A DNA stretch of 64,000 nucleotides from Streptomyces sp. IMTB 2501 (GCF_001953885.1 NZ_MQUS01000005.1:310001-374000); one strand, 5' to 3'; shown: positions 17,462 through 26,847, counted from the first letter of the stretch. Translations and numbers: made by a program. Notes: generated by a model from the sequence alone, not told the origin.

Positions 17462-19312
17462 TCAGGGGTGTGCGGCACGGGTGCGGCTGCGGTCCAGTCC
17501 CCGCAGCCACACCTCGGCGGCGATCGTGGAGTACAGAATGGCGTCGGACAGCCCCTTGGAGGCGGGCCGCTGGGCGAGGCGGCGCAGCTCGGCGCCGTCC
17601 ACCAGGCCCAGCTCCGCCAGCCGTGAGTCCTCCCACAGGGCCAGCAGGTCGGCTCGGTGGTCGCGCAGTCCGTTGGCGGCGTCCATGGCGGCCGTCGCCT
17701 TGTTGGCCCGCCGCAGACAGTCCTCGGGCACGATCCCGCGCATCGCGGCGGTCAGGACGGGCTTGTACCGCCAGGGCGTGACGCGCTCGCTCGGGCGTAC
17801 GGCGAGACACGCCTCGATGACCCGGTCGTCGAGGAAGGGCGAGGCCATCGGCAGGCCCGCGAGCGCCGCCATCCGGTCCCACTGCCGGATGACGCGGGTG
17901 CACGAGCGGATCTGCTCCAGGTCGGTGTGGAGTCCACGGTCACTGTGCAGCGGCGAGACCGTCGCCGCGGCGGCGAGCAGTGCCCGGCGGGCTATGTCCT
18001 CGGCCTCCGGAGTCACCCAGTCGAACAGGCGCGGGGCCATGCCCCAGCCGAGACCGCTGGCGACGGACGGGGGCAGCGGTCCACGCAGCCGGCCGGCGGC
18101 GTCGGCGAGCCACTTCCCGTACGGCCGGGAGTCGGCGAGAGCCCGGACCGTGCCGCCGAGCGGCCAGTGCCACAGCGCCCGGCACCCGCGCAACTGGCGA
18201 AGGGCGAACAGCGGACGGGTGCGCAGCAGCCGGTGGTAGTACGCGTCGGAGCACCACGCCACGTGGTCGCCGCCGATGCCGGTCAGGTGCACCCGGCTGC
18301 CGCGCGCGGCGAGGCCGGGCAGGTGGTGCAGGGCCCGGGAGCGGTCCATGACGCCGATGGTGGGTTCGTCGAGGAGGTCGTCGATGCCGAGCAGGTCCTC
18401 GTAGACCAGCGGCGAGGCGTCGGCGTCCCAGACCACGTGCTCGACGTCCGGGAGGTGCCCGATGGCCCGCTCGGCCCAGTGCAGGTCGGTGTCCGCCGGA
18501 TCGCGTCCCGGCCAGGTACTGGCCACCACGTGAGCGGGGGAGCGGTCGGCCAGGAAGCAGACGGAGGTCGAGTCCAGGCCGCCTGACAGGTCACAGCTCA
18601 CCACGCCGCCCTGCCGGGTACGCGCGCCGACGGCCTCCTCCAGCGCCGCCCGGATCAGGGGCGCCGCCTCGGCGAGCGGCCGTACCGGCTCCGGCGGCGT
18701 CCACCACCGGGTGTGCCGTACGGTGCGCCCGTCCGCGGCGACGACCACGGCGTCCTGCGGGGCGACGGCGGTGACCGGCCGCCACATCGATGTCTCGAAC
18801 AGCGGATACGGGGCGGGCCACAGCAGCCGTACGGCCAGTTCCTCGATGTCGGGGTCGAGGCCCAGGGCGGCGGCGAGTGTGTCGGCGCGGGTGGCGGCCA
18901 CCCGCACTCCGTCGATCTCCGCGTGGAAGACGAGCCGTAGTCCGGAGGCGGTGCCCTGCACCCTGATCCGTCCGTCGAGGGCGCCGACGAGGTGGAAACT
19001 GCCGGGGAGGGATCGGGCGAGGGCGTCGAGCTCGGCGAGATCACGCAACCGTGCGGTACGGCGCCGCAGTTCGTCGGCGTCGGCCGGGCAGCAGCCGACG
19101 ACGGCGACGCGGGCGCCACCGGCGTAAGCCGTGCGGATGTCCTCGTCGTGCCAGTGGCCGACCAGCCAGGGCCGGCCCGACGCATGCGCGAGGGTCCGGC
19201 TACCGGGGCGGGCGAAGGAGCGGGCCACGGCGGCCGCGTCCGCACGGTCCGGAAAGACCGCGAAGTGCGCGTCGCCGGAGCCCGTCCCCGCACTTTCGTG
19301 CAGTTCAGTCAT
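17462..19312 (-). CDS. Lasso cyclase (asparagine synthetase-like, C protein)
   Basis: A 616-residue ATP-dependent enzyme that adenylates the side-chain carboxylate of the core acidic residue and closes the macrolactam with the N-terminal amine. The C-terminal synthetase domain has the ATP pyrophosphatase loop SGGLDSTS near residue 240, TGIGGDHVAW, and SPFLDDRVIEACL. The N-terminal glutaminase-like domain has lost the catalytic Cys2, as in other lasso cyclases. The gene lies 22 bases downstream of the precursor stop, so the order is precursor, C, B1, B2, exporter. Assignment is strong because every partner is present. Confidence 0.95.
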   Translation of the reverse strand: MTELHESAGTGSGDAHFAVFPDRADAAAVARSFARPGSRTLAHASGRPWLVGHWHDEDIRTAYAGGARVAVVGCCPADADELRRRTARLRDLAELDALARSLPGSFHLVGALDGRIRVQGTASGLRLVFHAEIDGVRVAATRADTLAAALGLDPDIEELAVRLLWPAPYPLFETSMWRPVTAVAPQDAVVVAADGRTVRHTRWWTPPEPVRPLAEAAPLIRAALEEAVGARTRQGGVVSCDLSGGLDSTSVCFLADRSPAHVVASTWPGRDPADTDLHWAERAIGHLPDVEHVVWDADASPLVYEDLLGIDDLLDEPTIGVMDRSRALHHLPGLAARGSRVHLTGIGGDHVAWCSDAYYHRLLRTRPLFALRQLRGCRALWHWPLGGTVRALADSRPYGKWLADAAGRLRGPLPPSVASGLGWGMAPRLFDWVTPEAEDIARRALLAAAATVSPLHSDRGLHTDLEQIRSCTRVIRQWDRMAALAGLPMASPFLDDRVIEACLAVRPSERVTPWRYKPVLTAAMRGIVPEDCLRRANKATAAMDAANGLRDHRADLLALWEDSRLAELGLVDGAELRRLAQRPASKGLSDAILYSTIAAEVWLRGLDRSRTRAAHP

Positions 19313-19334
19313 GACGTCGGGGCAAGGCCGTCGG

Positions 19335-19448
19335 TCAAGAGTTCTTGCTCAGGATCAGCCGGTCGTTGCCGTGTTCCCCAAGGAGCCCCGTCTGATTCCG
19401 GAAGGTACCGAGCCGGACGAGCGTCGGCGCCTCATAGGCCTTCTTCAT
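19335..19448 (-). CDS. Lasso peptide precursor, citrulassin-like
   Basis: A 37-codon gene read on the minus strand from the ATG at 19448, with GAGGAG eight bases upstream. The leader has the recognition motif Y5-x-x-P8-x-L10 and the conserved Thr20 at position -2. The predicted core is LLGEHGNDRLILSKNS (residues 22-37), with the ring from Leu1 to Asp8 and an Arg at core position 9. This closely matches the citrulassin pattern LLG-x-x-GNDRL-x-LSKN known from Streptomyces. In citrulassins Arg9 may be changed to citrulline by a deiminase encoded elsewhere in the genome; no such gene is in this window. The gene heads the lasso operon. Confidence 0.92.
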   Translation of the reverse strand: MKKAYEAPTLVRLGTFRNQTGLLGEHGNDRLILSKNS

Positions 19449-20061
19449 GACTACTCCTCACATGCGGGTTTCCGCCCACTTCCCCTGAACGACGGCCCGG
19501 GCTCGTCGGGAGCCGAGCCAGGAAGTGGACGCAGCACATAGCTAGCTGCAGAGCGTGAGGCGAAGGCAAGAGCCCGGGTGAAGGTCGGATAATAGGCACA
19601 ATCCGTACGCCTCGGGTTGTGCGCCCCCGCTCGTTCTGGCTGTCGCCTGCGCGGCATTGGCGGGCGGCCTCGGTATGCGCATGCTGAAATAAACGTTTTG
19701 ACATGCCGCCCGGCAGCTGCTGACGGCACCTGCCGGAGGCACCTGACGGCAGCCGCGGACAGGCGCCGCCGGGCGCACTCCACGCCGGGGCGCACCTCTC
19801 GGCGCCGGGATGACGGGGCGAACCGGCAGGAGATCGACTCCAGCAGCGGCTTGCGCTTGGTGTCCTTGAGGTAGCCCCAATGGGCCGGAACGGGAACGTT
19901 CCGTTCGAATTCGGGCCCGGTCGGATTCCCGGTGGGGCCGAAGCGCTGACGGCTGGCCGGGAATGACCCGTACCGGGTGATTTGCCCCCGTGAACGCGCC
20001 GTTCGCTGTCGATTACAGTGCTGAACGTCGTACGGACGGACGGTGCCGTGAGGAGGTCTGC
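19449..20061. other. Non-coding stretch upstream of the lasso operon and divergent glycohydrolase-like gene
   Basis: These 613 bases separate two divergent genes and contain no convincing ORF. They must hold the promoters for the lasso operon (minus) and the 20062 gene (plus). A possible minus-strand promoter reads TTGCCT, 19 bases, TAGCTA around 19535-19565, but the spacing is poor. A short dyad CGGAAC/GTTCCG lies at 19886-19903. I can support nothing more specific. Confidence 0.5.
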
Positions 20062-21174
20062 GTGGGTGCGACATCCGGCGCCGTCTGGGGCCGTGCCGAA
20101 CAACAGGACTTCCGCAGCAGGGTGCGCGGCACCCTGCTCGGGGCCGCCGTGGGCGATGCGCTCGGCGGGCCCGCCGACCCGCTCTCCCTGGAGGAGATCC
20201 GGGCGGCGTACGGCCCCGAGGGGCTGCTCGATCTGGCCTTCGGGCAGGGCCGGCGCGGCACGGTCACCCACCACACCCAGCTGACCCTCTTCACGGTGGA
20301 CGGGCTGATACGCGCCCAGGTGCGCCGCGACACCGGCGCCTGGCATCCGCCGACCGATCTGCACCGGGCGTATCTGCGCTGGGCGGCCACCCAGCGGGAC
20401 TGGGGGCCCGACGAGCGCCGCAAGGACGACGGCTGGCTCGCCCGCGAGGAGTGGCTCTACGCCCGCCGCGAGCCGACCCGGGCCCTGCTCGTCGGCTTCG
20501 GCGACGACACGCTCGGCACCCTGGAGTCACCGAAGAACCCCGGCGAGCTGGGCCCGGAGGCCGTGGCCCGCTCCGCGCCGTTCGGGCTGCTGGTCGGCTG
20601 GGAGCCGCAGCTCGTCGCGCAGCTGGCGGTGGAGTGCGCGGCGCAGAGCCACGGGCACCCCATCGCCTACCTCTCGGCGGGCGCGTACGCCGTGATCGTG
20701 CATGCGCTGGCCCGGGGCGAGAGCCTGGACGGTGCCGTGCAGCGGGCCCTCGCCCTGCTCGCCGCCCGCCCCGGCCACCAGCCCGTCTCGGACGCCCTGC
20801 AGCATGCGCTCGGGGCGGTGCGGCAGGGGATACCCAGCCCGACCCGGGTGGAGGAGCTGGCCGGGGACGGTACGGCGGACGGGCTGCTGGCGGCGTCCGT
20901 GTACTGCGCGCTGGTGGGGGAGGACGTACGGCACGGGCTGTGCCTGGCGGTGAACCAGAGCGGGCCGTCGGCGGCGGCGGGCGCGCTGACCGGCGGGCTG
21001 CTCGGCGCCCTGCACGGCGAGACGGCCCTCCCGCCGGGGTGGCTGACAGAGCTGGAGGGCCGGCCGACGATGCTGGAACTCGCCGACGACTTCGCGATGG
21101 AAATGACCCAGGGACCGGCGCTGCACGGTCCGGCGGGGTCGTCGCCGGGGTGGCTGGCGAGGTACCCGCGCTAG
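20062..21174 (+). CDS. ADP-ribosylglycohydrolase-like protein lacking metal ligands
   Basis: A 370-residue protein with the all-helical ADP-ribosylglycohydrolase (DraG/ARH) fold: RVRGTLLGAAVGDALGGP near the N-terminus, LTLFTVDGLIRA, PFGLLVGW and a C-terminal GALTGGLLGALHG. In active members the first motif reads T/S-D-D-T-Q-M and the last N-x-S-G-D-S-D-S, supplying the two magnesium ions. Here they are THHTQL and NQSGPSAA, so all the usual metal-binding aspartates are lost. It is likely a catalytically dead binding protein or an enzyme with altered chemistry. The GTG at 20062 follows GAGGAGG by 7 bases. It has no obvious operon partner. Confidence 0.85.
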   Translation: MGATSGAVWGRAEQQDFRSRVRGTLLGAAVGDALGGPADPLSLEEIRAAYGPEGLLDLAFGQGRRGTVTHHTQLTLFTVDGLIRAQVRRDTGAWHPPTDLHRAYLRWAATQRDWGPDERRKDDGWLAREEWLYARREPTRALLVGFGDDTLGTLESPKNPGELGPEAVARSAPFGLLVGWEPQLVAQLAVECAAQSHGHPIAYLSAGAYAVIVHALARGESLDGAVQRALALLAARPGHQPVSDALQHALGAVRQGIPSPTRVEELAGDGTADGLLAASVYCALVGEDVRHGLCLAVNQSGPSAAAGALTGGLLGALHGETALPPGWLTELEGRPTMLELADDFAMEMTQGPALHGPAGSSPGWLARYPR

Positions 21175-21273
21175 CAGGCACGGGGCATCCGCCGCGTCCC
21201 CTTTTTCTCGACGCGCCAACTCCTGTGCGGGCCAAGGGCTTTATCCGGCTCCGAACACCGAGGAGCACACGAC

Positions 21274-21492
21274 ATGGGCAGGAAACGCGATCCGGACGAG
21301 GACCCCTTCGACTCCGCCATCGACCCTCTGTCCTGCACTGCCCCGCCGGACACCCCCTACTCCGCTGCCGGTGCTCCGATCACGTCGTCCCCGGCGTTCG
21401 CGGGCACCGGCACCGCCGCCACCCCGTCCCCATCGGTGTTGACCTTCTCGATGATCGCCAGCCTCTCCGGTGTCTCCTCCGGCTTCACGTAA
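21274..21492 (+). CDS. Possible small protein overlapping symporter 3' end
   Basis: An ATG at 21274 with GAGGAG eight bases upstream opens a 72-codon frame beginning MGRKRDPDEDPFDSAIDPL. The second half lies antisense to the symporter gene that ends at 21357, so only the first 28 codons are free of overlap. I recognise no family. It is listed only because the ribosome site and early codon use look genuine; it may not be a gene. Confidence 0.25.
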   Translation: MGRKRDPDEDPFDSAIDPLSCTAPPDTPYSAAGAPITSSPAFAGTGTAATPSPSVLTFSMIASLSGVSSGFT

Positions 21493-22949
21493 CCGATGAC
21501 GATGTACAGGACCAGGGAGACCGCCAGCGGCACCGAGACCTGGTACTGCAGGGGCACTCCGCCGGAGACGTTCCAGTTGATGGGGTAGTTCACCAGCCAG
21601 AACGCCAGCAACCCCGCCGCCCAGCTGGTCAGCGCCGCCGTAGGACCGGAGCGGCGGAACGGCCGGAGCAGGCCCAGCATCATCGGGATCGCGATCGGAC
21701 CCATCAGACCGGCCACCCACTTGATGACGACGGTGATGATGTCCTTGAACGCCGGGGAGTTGACCTGGGTGGCCACAGCCATCGACAGGCCCAGGAAGAC
21801 GACCGTCGTCACGCGCGCCGCGATCAGACCCGAGCGCGCACCCCAGGCCCGCGCGCGAGCGGACAGCACCGGCGCCACGTCCCGCGTGAACACCGCCGCG
21901 ATCGCGTTCGCGTCGGAGGAGCACATGGCCATGGTGTGGGAGAAGAAACCGACGATCACCAGGCCCAACAGCCCGTGCGGCAGCAGCTGTTCGGTCATCA
22001 GGCCGTAGGAGTCGGAGCCGTCCGGCTTCTGCGCGTGGACCAGGAGCGGGGACATCCACATCGGGAAGAACAGCACCACGGGCCAGATCAGCCACAGGAT
22101 CGCCGACAGCCGGGCGCCGCGCTCGGCCTCGTGCGCGCTGCCCGTCGCCATGTACCGCTGCGCCTGGTTGAGCATGCCGCCGTTGTATTCGAAGAGCTTG
22201 ATGAACAGGAACGCGAGGAGGAAGACGGTGCCGTAGGGGCCCACCAGCGGCTTGCCGTGGCCGTGCAGGGCCGGCTGGTTCCAGGCGTCGAAGAAGCCGA
22301 TGTGCTTGTCGTTCAGCTTCAGTACGACCGCGACGAACATCGAGACCCCGGCGAGCAACTGGATGACGAACTGGCCGAGTTCGGTCAGCGCGTCCGCCCA
22401 CAGGCCGCCGATCGTGCAGTACACGGCCGTGATCGCGCCGGTGATGAGGATGCCCTGGTTCAGCGACACACCCGTGAACACCGACAACAGGGTGGCGATG
22501 GCCGCCCACTTGGCGCCCACGTCCACGATCTTCAGCAGCATGCCGGACCAGGCGAGCGCCTGCTGGGTGGACACGTTGTAACGGTTCTTCAGGTACTCCA
22601 GCGGGGAGGCCACATGGAGCCGGGAACGCAGCCGGTTGATCCGGGGCGCGAACAGCTTCGAACCGATGGCGATGCCGAGCGCGATGGGAAAGGACCAGGT
22701 CACAAATGAAGTAACGCCATACGTATAGGCGATGCCCGCGTACCCCGTGAACATGACCGCGCTGTAGCCCGACATGTGGTGCGAGATGCCGGACAGCCAC
22801 CAGGGCATCTTGCCGCCGGCCGTGAAGAAGTCGGAGACGTCGTCCACGCGCTTGTGCGACCAGACGCCGATCGCCACCATCACACCGAAGTAGCCGATGA
22901 GTACGGCCCAGTCGAGACTGTTCATGTGCTCGATCGTGAGTGCGGTCAC
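21357..22949 (-). CDS. Sodium/solute symporter (SSS family)
   Basis: A 530-residue transporter with about 13-14 predicted spans. SSS signs include the N-terminal WAVLIGYFGVMVAIGVW, DFFTAGGKMPWWLSGIS (the common GG-x-x-W segment), and the central GGLWADALTELGQFVIQLLAG. It would import a small solute, perhaps a sugar or carboxylate, with sodium. The GTG at 22949 is the longest start; an ATG at 22925 giving MNSLDWAVLIGY is equally plausible. It stands alone, with an SDR gene upstream on the same strand. Confidence 0.9.
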   Translation of the reverse strand: MTALTIEHMNSLDWAVLIGYFGVMVAIGVWSHKRVDDVSDFFTAGGKMPWWLSGISHHMSGYSAVMFTGYAGIAYTYGVTSFVTWSFPIALGIAIGSKLFAPRINRLRSRLHVASPLEYLKNRYNVSTQQALAWSGMLLKIVDVGAKWAAIATLLSVFTGVSLNQGILITGAITAVYCTIGGLWADALTELGQFVIQLLAGVSMFVAVVLKLNDKHIGFFDAWNQPALHGHGKPLVGPYGTVFLLAFLFIKLFEYNGGMLNQAQRYMATGSAHEAERGARLSAILWLIWPVVLFFPMWMSPLLVHAQKPDGSDSYGLMTEQLLPHGLLGLVIVGFFSHTMAMCSSDANAIAAVFTRDVAPVLSARARAWGARSGLIAARVTTVVFLGLSMAVATQVNSPAFKDIITVVIKWVAGLMGPIAIPMMLGLLRPFRRSGPTAALTSWAAGLLAFWLVNYPINWNVSGGVPLQYQVSVPLAVSLVLYIVIGYVKPEETPERLAIIEKVNTDGDGVAAVPVPANAGDDVIGAPAAE

Positions 22950-23051
22950 ATGAACGCGACAAGCAAGCGTAAGGTCAAAGCGAAGTAAAAATGTTCGTTT
23001 GGGTGATCCGAGTTCACTTACCTGAACATGTGCATGGAGGCGCGGACGGGG

Positions 23052-23840
23052 TCACCGCATCAGTTCCCCCGCGTTGACCAGCAGCGACTGCCCCGTGATG
23101 GCCCGCGCCCGGTCCGAGGACAGGAACACCGCCGCGTCCGCCACGTCCCCGTCCGTCGCCAGCTCCGGCAGTGCCATCCGCTCCGTCAGCCGCCCCAGCA
23201 CCTCCACCTCCGGCACCCCTTCCGTCTGCGCGGTGAACTGCACGTAGGCCTGCACCGGCGGCCCCCACATCCAGCCCGGCAGTACGGTGTTGACCCGGAT
23301 CCGGTGCGGCCCGAGTTCCCGGGCCAGCGAGTACATCGCGCTGGTCAGCGCCCCTTTCGACGCGGCGTAGGCGGCCTGCTTCACCTGTGAGGGCGCCGCG
23401 ACGGCCGACTGCGTCCCGATGAAGACCACGGAACCGCCTCCGCCGGCCTTCAGTGACGGCAGGCACGCCCGGGTCATCCGCAGGGTGCCCAGCAGGTTCA
23501 CGTCGATGACCGACTGCCAGGTCGCGAAGTCCGCGTCCTCCAGCCCGCCGAAACAGGAGTCCCAGGCCGCGACATGGACCACGGCGTCGACGCCGCCGAA
23601 CCGCTCCCGCGCCAGCTCCGCAAGTGCCGCGCACTGCCCTTCGTCGGTGATGTCCGTCGCCCGGTACGCCGTACGCGTGCCGTCCGGGTCGATCTCGGCC
23701 GCGCTCTTGGCGAGGTTCGCCTCGGTGCGCGCCCCGAGCACCGCGTTCCCGCCGTCCCGTACAACGGCCGCGGCGACCTGGTGACCGAGCCCGGCCCCGA
23801 CTCCCGAGACGACGACGGTCTTGCCGGTGAGCAGAGACAT
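23052..23840 (-). CDS. SDR family oxidoreductase
   Basis: A 262-residue short-chain dehydrogenase. The cofactor loop is SGVGAGLGHQ (residues 12-21), the NNAG position reads VHVAAWDS, and the catalytic Tyr-x-x-x-Lys is in AAYAASKGA, with a Ser in FIGTQSAVA. The usual NNAG motif is altered to HVAA, which is seen in some SDR branches. It is divergent from the 23915 gene across a short palindrome, so both may be controlled by one regulator. Substrate unknown. Confidence 0.9.
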   Translation of the reverse strand: MSLLTGKTVVVSGVGAGLGHQVAAAVVRDGGNAVLGARTEANLAKSAAEIDPDGTRTAYRATDITDEGQCAALAELARERFGGVDAVVHVAAWDSCFGGLEDADFATWQSVIDVNLLGTLRMTRACLPSLKAGGGGSVVFIGTQSAVAAPSQVKQAAYAASKGALTSAMYSLARELGPHRIRVNTVLPGWMWGPPVQAYVQFTAQTEGVPEVEVLGRLTERMALPELATDGDVADAAVFLSSDRARAITGQSLLVNAGELMR

Positions 23841-23867
23841 TGCGGCCTCCCTGGCTATGGCACTCCA

Positions 23868-23884
23868 TCTGACGGAGCGTCAGA
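23868..23884. promoter_or_regulatory. Palindromic operator candidate between divergent SDR and 23915 genes
   Basis: TCTGACGGAGCGTCAGA is a perfect 7-base dyad with a 3-base centre in the 74-base gap between the starts at 23840 (minus) and 23915 (plus). Its form resembles TetR-family operators. No TetR gene is adjacent, so the binding protein is unknown. Confidence 0.5.
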
Positions 23885-23914
23885 GTACGGGTGACCGCAG
23901 GAAAGGGGAACCGC

Positions 23915-24754
23915 ATGAGCGACGACACCCGCAGCGAGACGTACGCCGAGCTGGCTGCCGTAGGACCGTACGGCGTCCGCCCCGGCCACGCCCTGATCAC
24001 CATGGTCGAGCCGCACCCCGGCCACGAGTACGCCTACAACCGCTGGTACGAGGACGACCACTACTACGCCGGCGCGATGGCCATGCCCTGGATGTACGCG
24101 GGCCGCCGCTGGGTGGCGACCAGGGAACTGCAGCTCCTGCGGTCTCCCGAGAAGTCGGCCGTCGCCCAGCCGGTGACCGCCGGCTGCTACCTCTCCACCT
24201 ACTGGATCACCGACGGCCGCTACGACGACCACATGAAGTGGACCGTCGCCATCAACAAGCGCCTCAACCGCGACGCCCGCGTCTACCACGACCGCACCCA
24301 CGTCTTCACCTCGTTCCAGGACCACGAGACGACCGTGTACCGGGACGGCGCGGCGGGCCCCAGGGACTTCCAGGCCCTCGACCACCCGTACGCCGGGCTG
24401 GTGCTGGAGGTGATCGACAGCGAGTCGGCCGGGCAGCGGGCGGAGCTGCTGCGGTGGCTGCGCGGCCGGCACCTGCCGAAGCGCCTCGCCGGCTCCCCGG
24501 CCGCGCTGGTGACCGTGTTCCGGCCCACCCCGCTGCCCGGCGACCGGATGACCTATGTCAAACAGGTCGAGGGCACGGACACCCGGCTGACCCTGCTGTG
24601 GTTCCTGGAGCGGGACCCACGGGAGTGCTGGGAGGAGCACTTCACCGGGCTCGATGCGGACGTCTCGGACTCCGGGCTGGGCAGGGTGGAGCTGGTGGCG
24701 CCGTTCATCCCGACGATCCCGGGCACCGACACCTACGTGGACCGGCTCCGCTGA
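23915..24754 (+). CDS. Conserved protein of unknown function (EthD-like features)
   Basis: A 279-residue soluble protein rich in aromatic residues. The stretch HPGHEYAYNRWYEDDHYYAGAMAMPW near residues 35-60 recalls the dimeric alpha-beta barrel/EthD pattern with an N-x-W-Y-x-x-x-H core, and a second half (about residues 165-270) could be a second such barrel. I cannot name a reaction. The ATG at 23915 follows AAAGGGGAA. Being divergent from an SDR over a shared palindrome suggests a role in the same catabolic or detoxifying step. Confidence 0.7.
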   Translation: MSDDTRSETYAELAAVGPYGVRPGHALITMVEPHPGHEYAYNRWYEDDHYYAGAMAMPWMYAGRRWVATRELQLLRSPEKSAVAQPVTAGCYLSTYWITDGRYDDHMKWTVAINKRLNRDARVYHDRTHVFTSFQDHETTVYRDGAAGPRDFQALDHPYAGLVLEVIDSESAGQRAELLRWLRGRHLPKRLAGSPAALVTVFRPTPLPGDRMTYVKQVEGTDTRLTLLWFLERDPRECWEEHFTGLDADVSDSGLGRVELVAPFIPTIPGTDTYVDRLR

Positions 24755-24765
24755 GGGTCACGGCC

Positions 24766-26697
24766 TCAGTGCTTCTTGAACGCGTCCGGGCAGGGCGTGC
24801 CCCGGGGAAGCTGGTACGGGGCCGCCAGCCGGTAGGTGCCCGCCTTCGGCGCCAGCAGCATCGTCCACTTGTCGCCCTTGGCGTCCTGAGGCGTCTCCAT
24901 CAGGCACCCGTTGGTGTTGACGTACGTCTTCGCCGGCGTCTGCTGCGGAGCCTTCAGGCTCTTGCCGTGCTCGTCGACGATGCTCAGCCACGGCGAGTAC
25001 GGGATCCTGATCAGGATCCGCCCGGCCTTGCGCACCTGAAGCGTCATCTCGCCCTGCCCGGCGTGCTCCACCACCGCGTCGGGTTCGGCGAGCGGCGTCG
25101 CATCGGTGACCTGGAACAGCTGCCAGTTGGCGTCGCCCCAGACCTGCTTCAGATACGGCATCCCGCGCCGCAGCAGCTGCCGCTCGCGCTCTCCGCCGTC
25201 GCCGTCCGGGTTGTCCTTCGGCAGGACGACGAAGTGGACGGCCCAGCGCTGGAGCCACTCGTGGTAGTTCGCCGAGTTGAGGGTGTCGTCGTAGAAGAGC
25301 GGGTTGCGCTCCATGTCGGCCTGCCGGTTCCAGCCGCGCGCCAGGTTGACGTACGGCGCGAGCGCGGACGCCTCGCGGTGCGAGCGCGCCGGGACGACCT
25401 CGACCCGGCCCTTCTCGGCGCCGGCCTTCTGCAGCTGGTGGACGAGCGGGGCGAGTTCACGCGCCCAGGACGCGGCCGGTGTCGTGTGCACGATGTCGTC
25501 CACCGACTTGAAGCCGATCCAGCCGGCGAAGCCGAGCAGCGCCAGCACGGTCACGTACCACCTGCGCGACTTCCGCACGGTGAACGGCAGCGCGGCCACC
25601 AGCGTCGCACCCGCGAACAGCATCGGCAGCCGGGAGATGTTCGAGCCGATCTGCGAGTTGATCAGCCAGACCAGGACCACGCCCAGGCTGTACACGCCGG
25701 CCGTCAGCCGGACCGTCACCCACTCCTTCGGGACCAGGAACAGGCACAGCAGGCCGTAGGCCAGGGGCAGGATCACCGAACCGATCGTCATCGGCTGGGT
25801 GCCGGAGAACGGGAAGAGGAAGTACGAGGCGGCGACCACCACCGTCGGGGCGAGCCCCAGCGCCCAGGCGCCGGGCCGTCGTTTCTGCAGGAACAGCGCG
25901 GCCGCGACCAGGCCGACGAACAGCCCCGAGACGGGCGAGGCCATGGTGGACAGACCGGCCAGCGGGGCGGCCACCGCCGCCTTCGCCCAGCGTTTGTGCC
26001 GCCAGCGGTACGGCCAGCAGAAGACGGCCGCGACGGCGCCGAGCGCGAACATCGTGCCGAGTCCGAAGGTCACCCGGCCAGAGATCGCGTTGCACAGCAG
26101 CGCGACGACCCCGGCGAGCGACGCCCACAGCGGGTTCCGTACCGCCCGGCTGCGGATCAGGACCAGCGTCAGCAGGCCCGCCGAGACCGTCCCGGCGATC
26201 ATCATCGTCGTACGGACGCCGAGGACGGCCATCAGATACGGCGACACCACGCTGTACGACACCGGGTGCATACCGCCGTACCACGCGAGGTTGTACGCCG
26301 AGTCCGGGTGCCGGCCGACGAACTCCGCCCAGGCGTCCTGCGCCGCGAGATCGCCACCACTGTTCGCGAACGTGAAGAACCAGAGGATGTGCAGGACCCC
26401 CGCGAGGGCCGTTATGGACAGCACGGGGTGCCGCAGCAGCCGTCGGCGCAGAGGCTCGGCGGCGACGAGCAGGCGTGCGACTCGACCCGGGTGTTCACTG
26501 TCGGTAGGCCCGTTCGAGGGGCCGGTGGGACCCGTGGGACCGGTGTGACCCGTGTGCCCCTCCGGGCCGGCTTCGGACACGTGTATTCGCGGGCCGGATC
26601 CCGGGCCCGGATCGGCGTCGTCAGCGCGTGTCGGCTCCGCTGTGGCCACCTGAAGGCACTCCCCGTGTCCCGTCTTCTGTTCTCGGTCGTGTTCCAT
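24766..26697 (-). CDS. Large multi-pass membrane protein (glycosyltransferase-like architecture)
   Basis: A 643-residue membrane protein. Residues 1-70 are hydrophilic, with a Gly-Pro-Thr rich repeat (GPTGPTGPSNGPT). About ten to eleven spans follow between residues 90 and 390. A soluble, probably extracellular C-terminal domain (residues 410-643) ends in LPRGTPCPDAF. The arrangement of spans and the D-x-x-x-Y segment after the first one (SGGDLAAQDAWAEF) resemble GT-C-like or arabinosyltransferase-like membrane proteins conserved in Streptomyces, but no catalytic motif is certain. The ATG at 26697 is the first start. Function unknown. Confidence 0.7.
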   Translation of the reverse strand: MEHDREQKTGHGECLQVATAEPTRADDADPGPGSGPRIHVSEAGPEGHTGHTGPTGPTGPSNGPTDSEHPGRVARLLVAAEPLRRRLLRHPVLSITALAGVLHILWFFTFANSGGDLAAQDAWAEFVGRHPDSAYNLAWYGGMHPVSYSVVSPYLMAVLGVRTTMMIAGTVSAGLLTLVLIRSRAVRNPLWASLAGVVALLCNAISGRVTFGLGTMFALGAVAAVFCWPYRWRHKRWAKAAVAAPLAGLSTMASPVSGLFVGLVAAALFLQKRRPGAWALGLAPTVVVAASYFLFPFSGTQPMTIGSVILPLAYGLLCLFLVPKEWVTVRLTAGVYSLGVVLVWLINSQIGSNISRLPMLFAGATLVAALPFTVRKSRRWYVTVLALLGFAGWIGFKSVDDIVHTTPAASWARELAPLVHQLQKAGAEKGRVEVVPARSHREASALAPYVNLARGWNRQADMERNPLFYDDTLNSANYHEWLQRWAVHFVVLPKDNPDGDGGERERQLLRRGMPYLKQVWGDANWQLFQVTDATPLAEPDAVVEHAGQGEMTLQVRKAGRILIRIPYSPWLSIVDEHGKSLKAPQQTPAKTYVNTNGCLMETPQDAKGDKWTMLLAPKAGTYRLAAPYQLPRGTPCPDAFKKH

Positions 26698-26847
26698 GGT
26701 GTTCCCGGCCGCTTCCCGTTCAGTTCGCGGCCCAGTCCCGTGACCGGCGACCTGCCCCGATTCGCGACGCTAGCACGCACCCCGCCACGGGGCTCCCGGG
26801 TGGGGCCTCCGGCGTCGGGGTGCGTGGGCGGATCAGAGGTGGCGCGG

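Noticed and set aside
19542..19880. Short frames upstream of the lasso precursor
   Set aside because: No ribosome site and no coding bias; likely promoter region.
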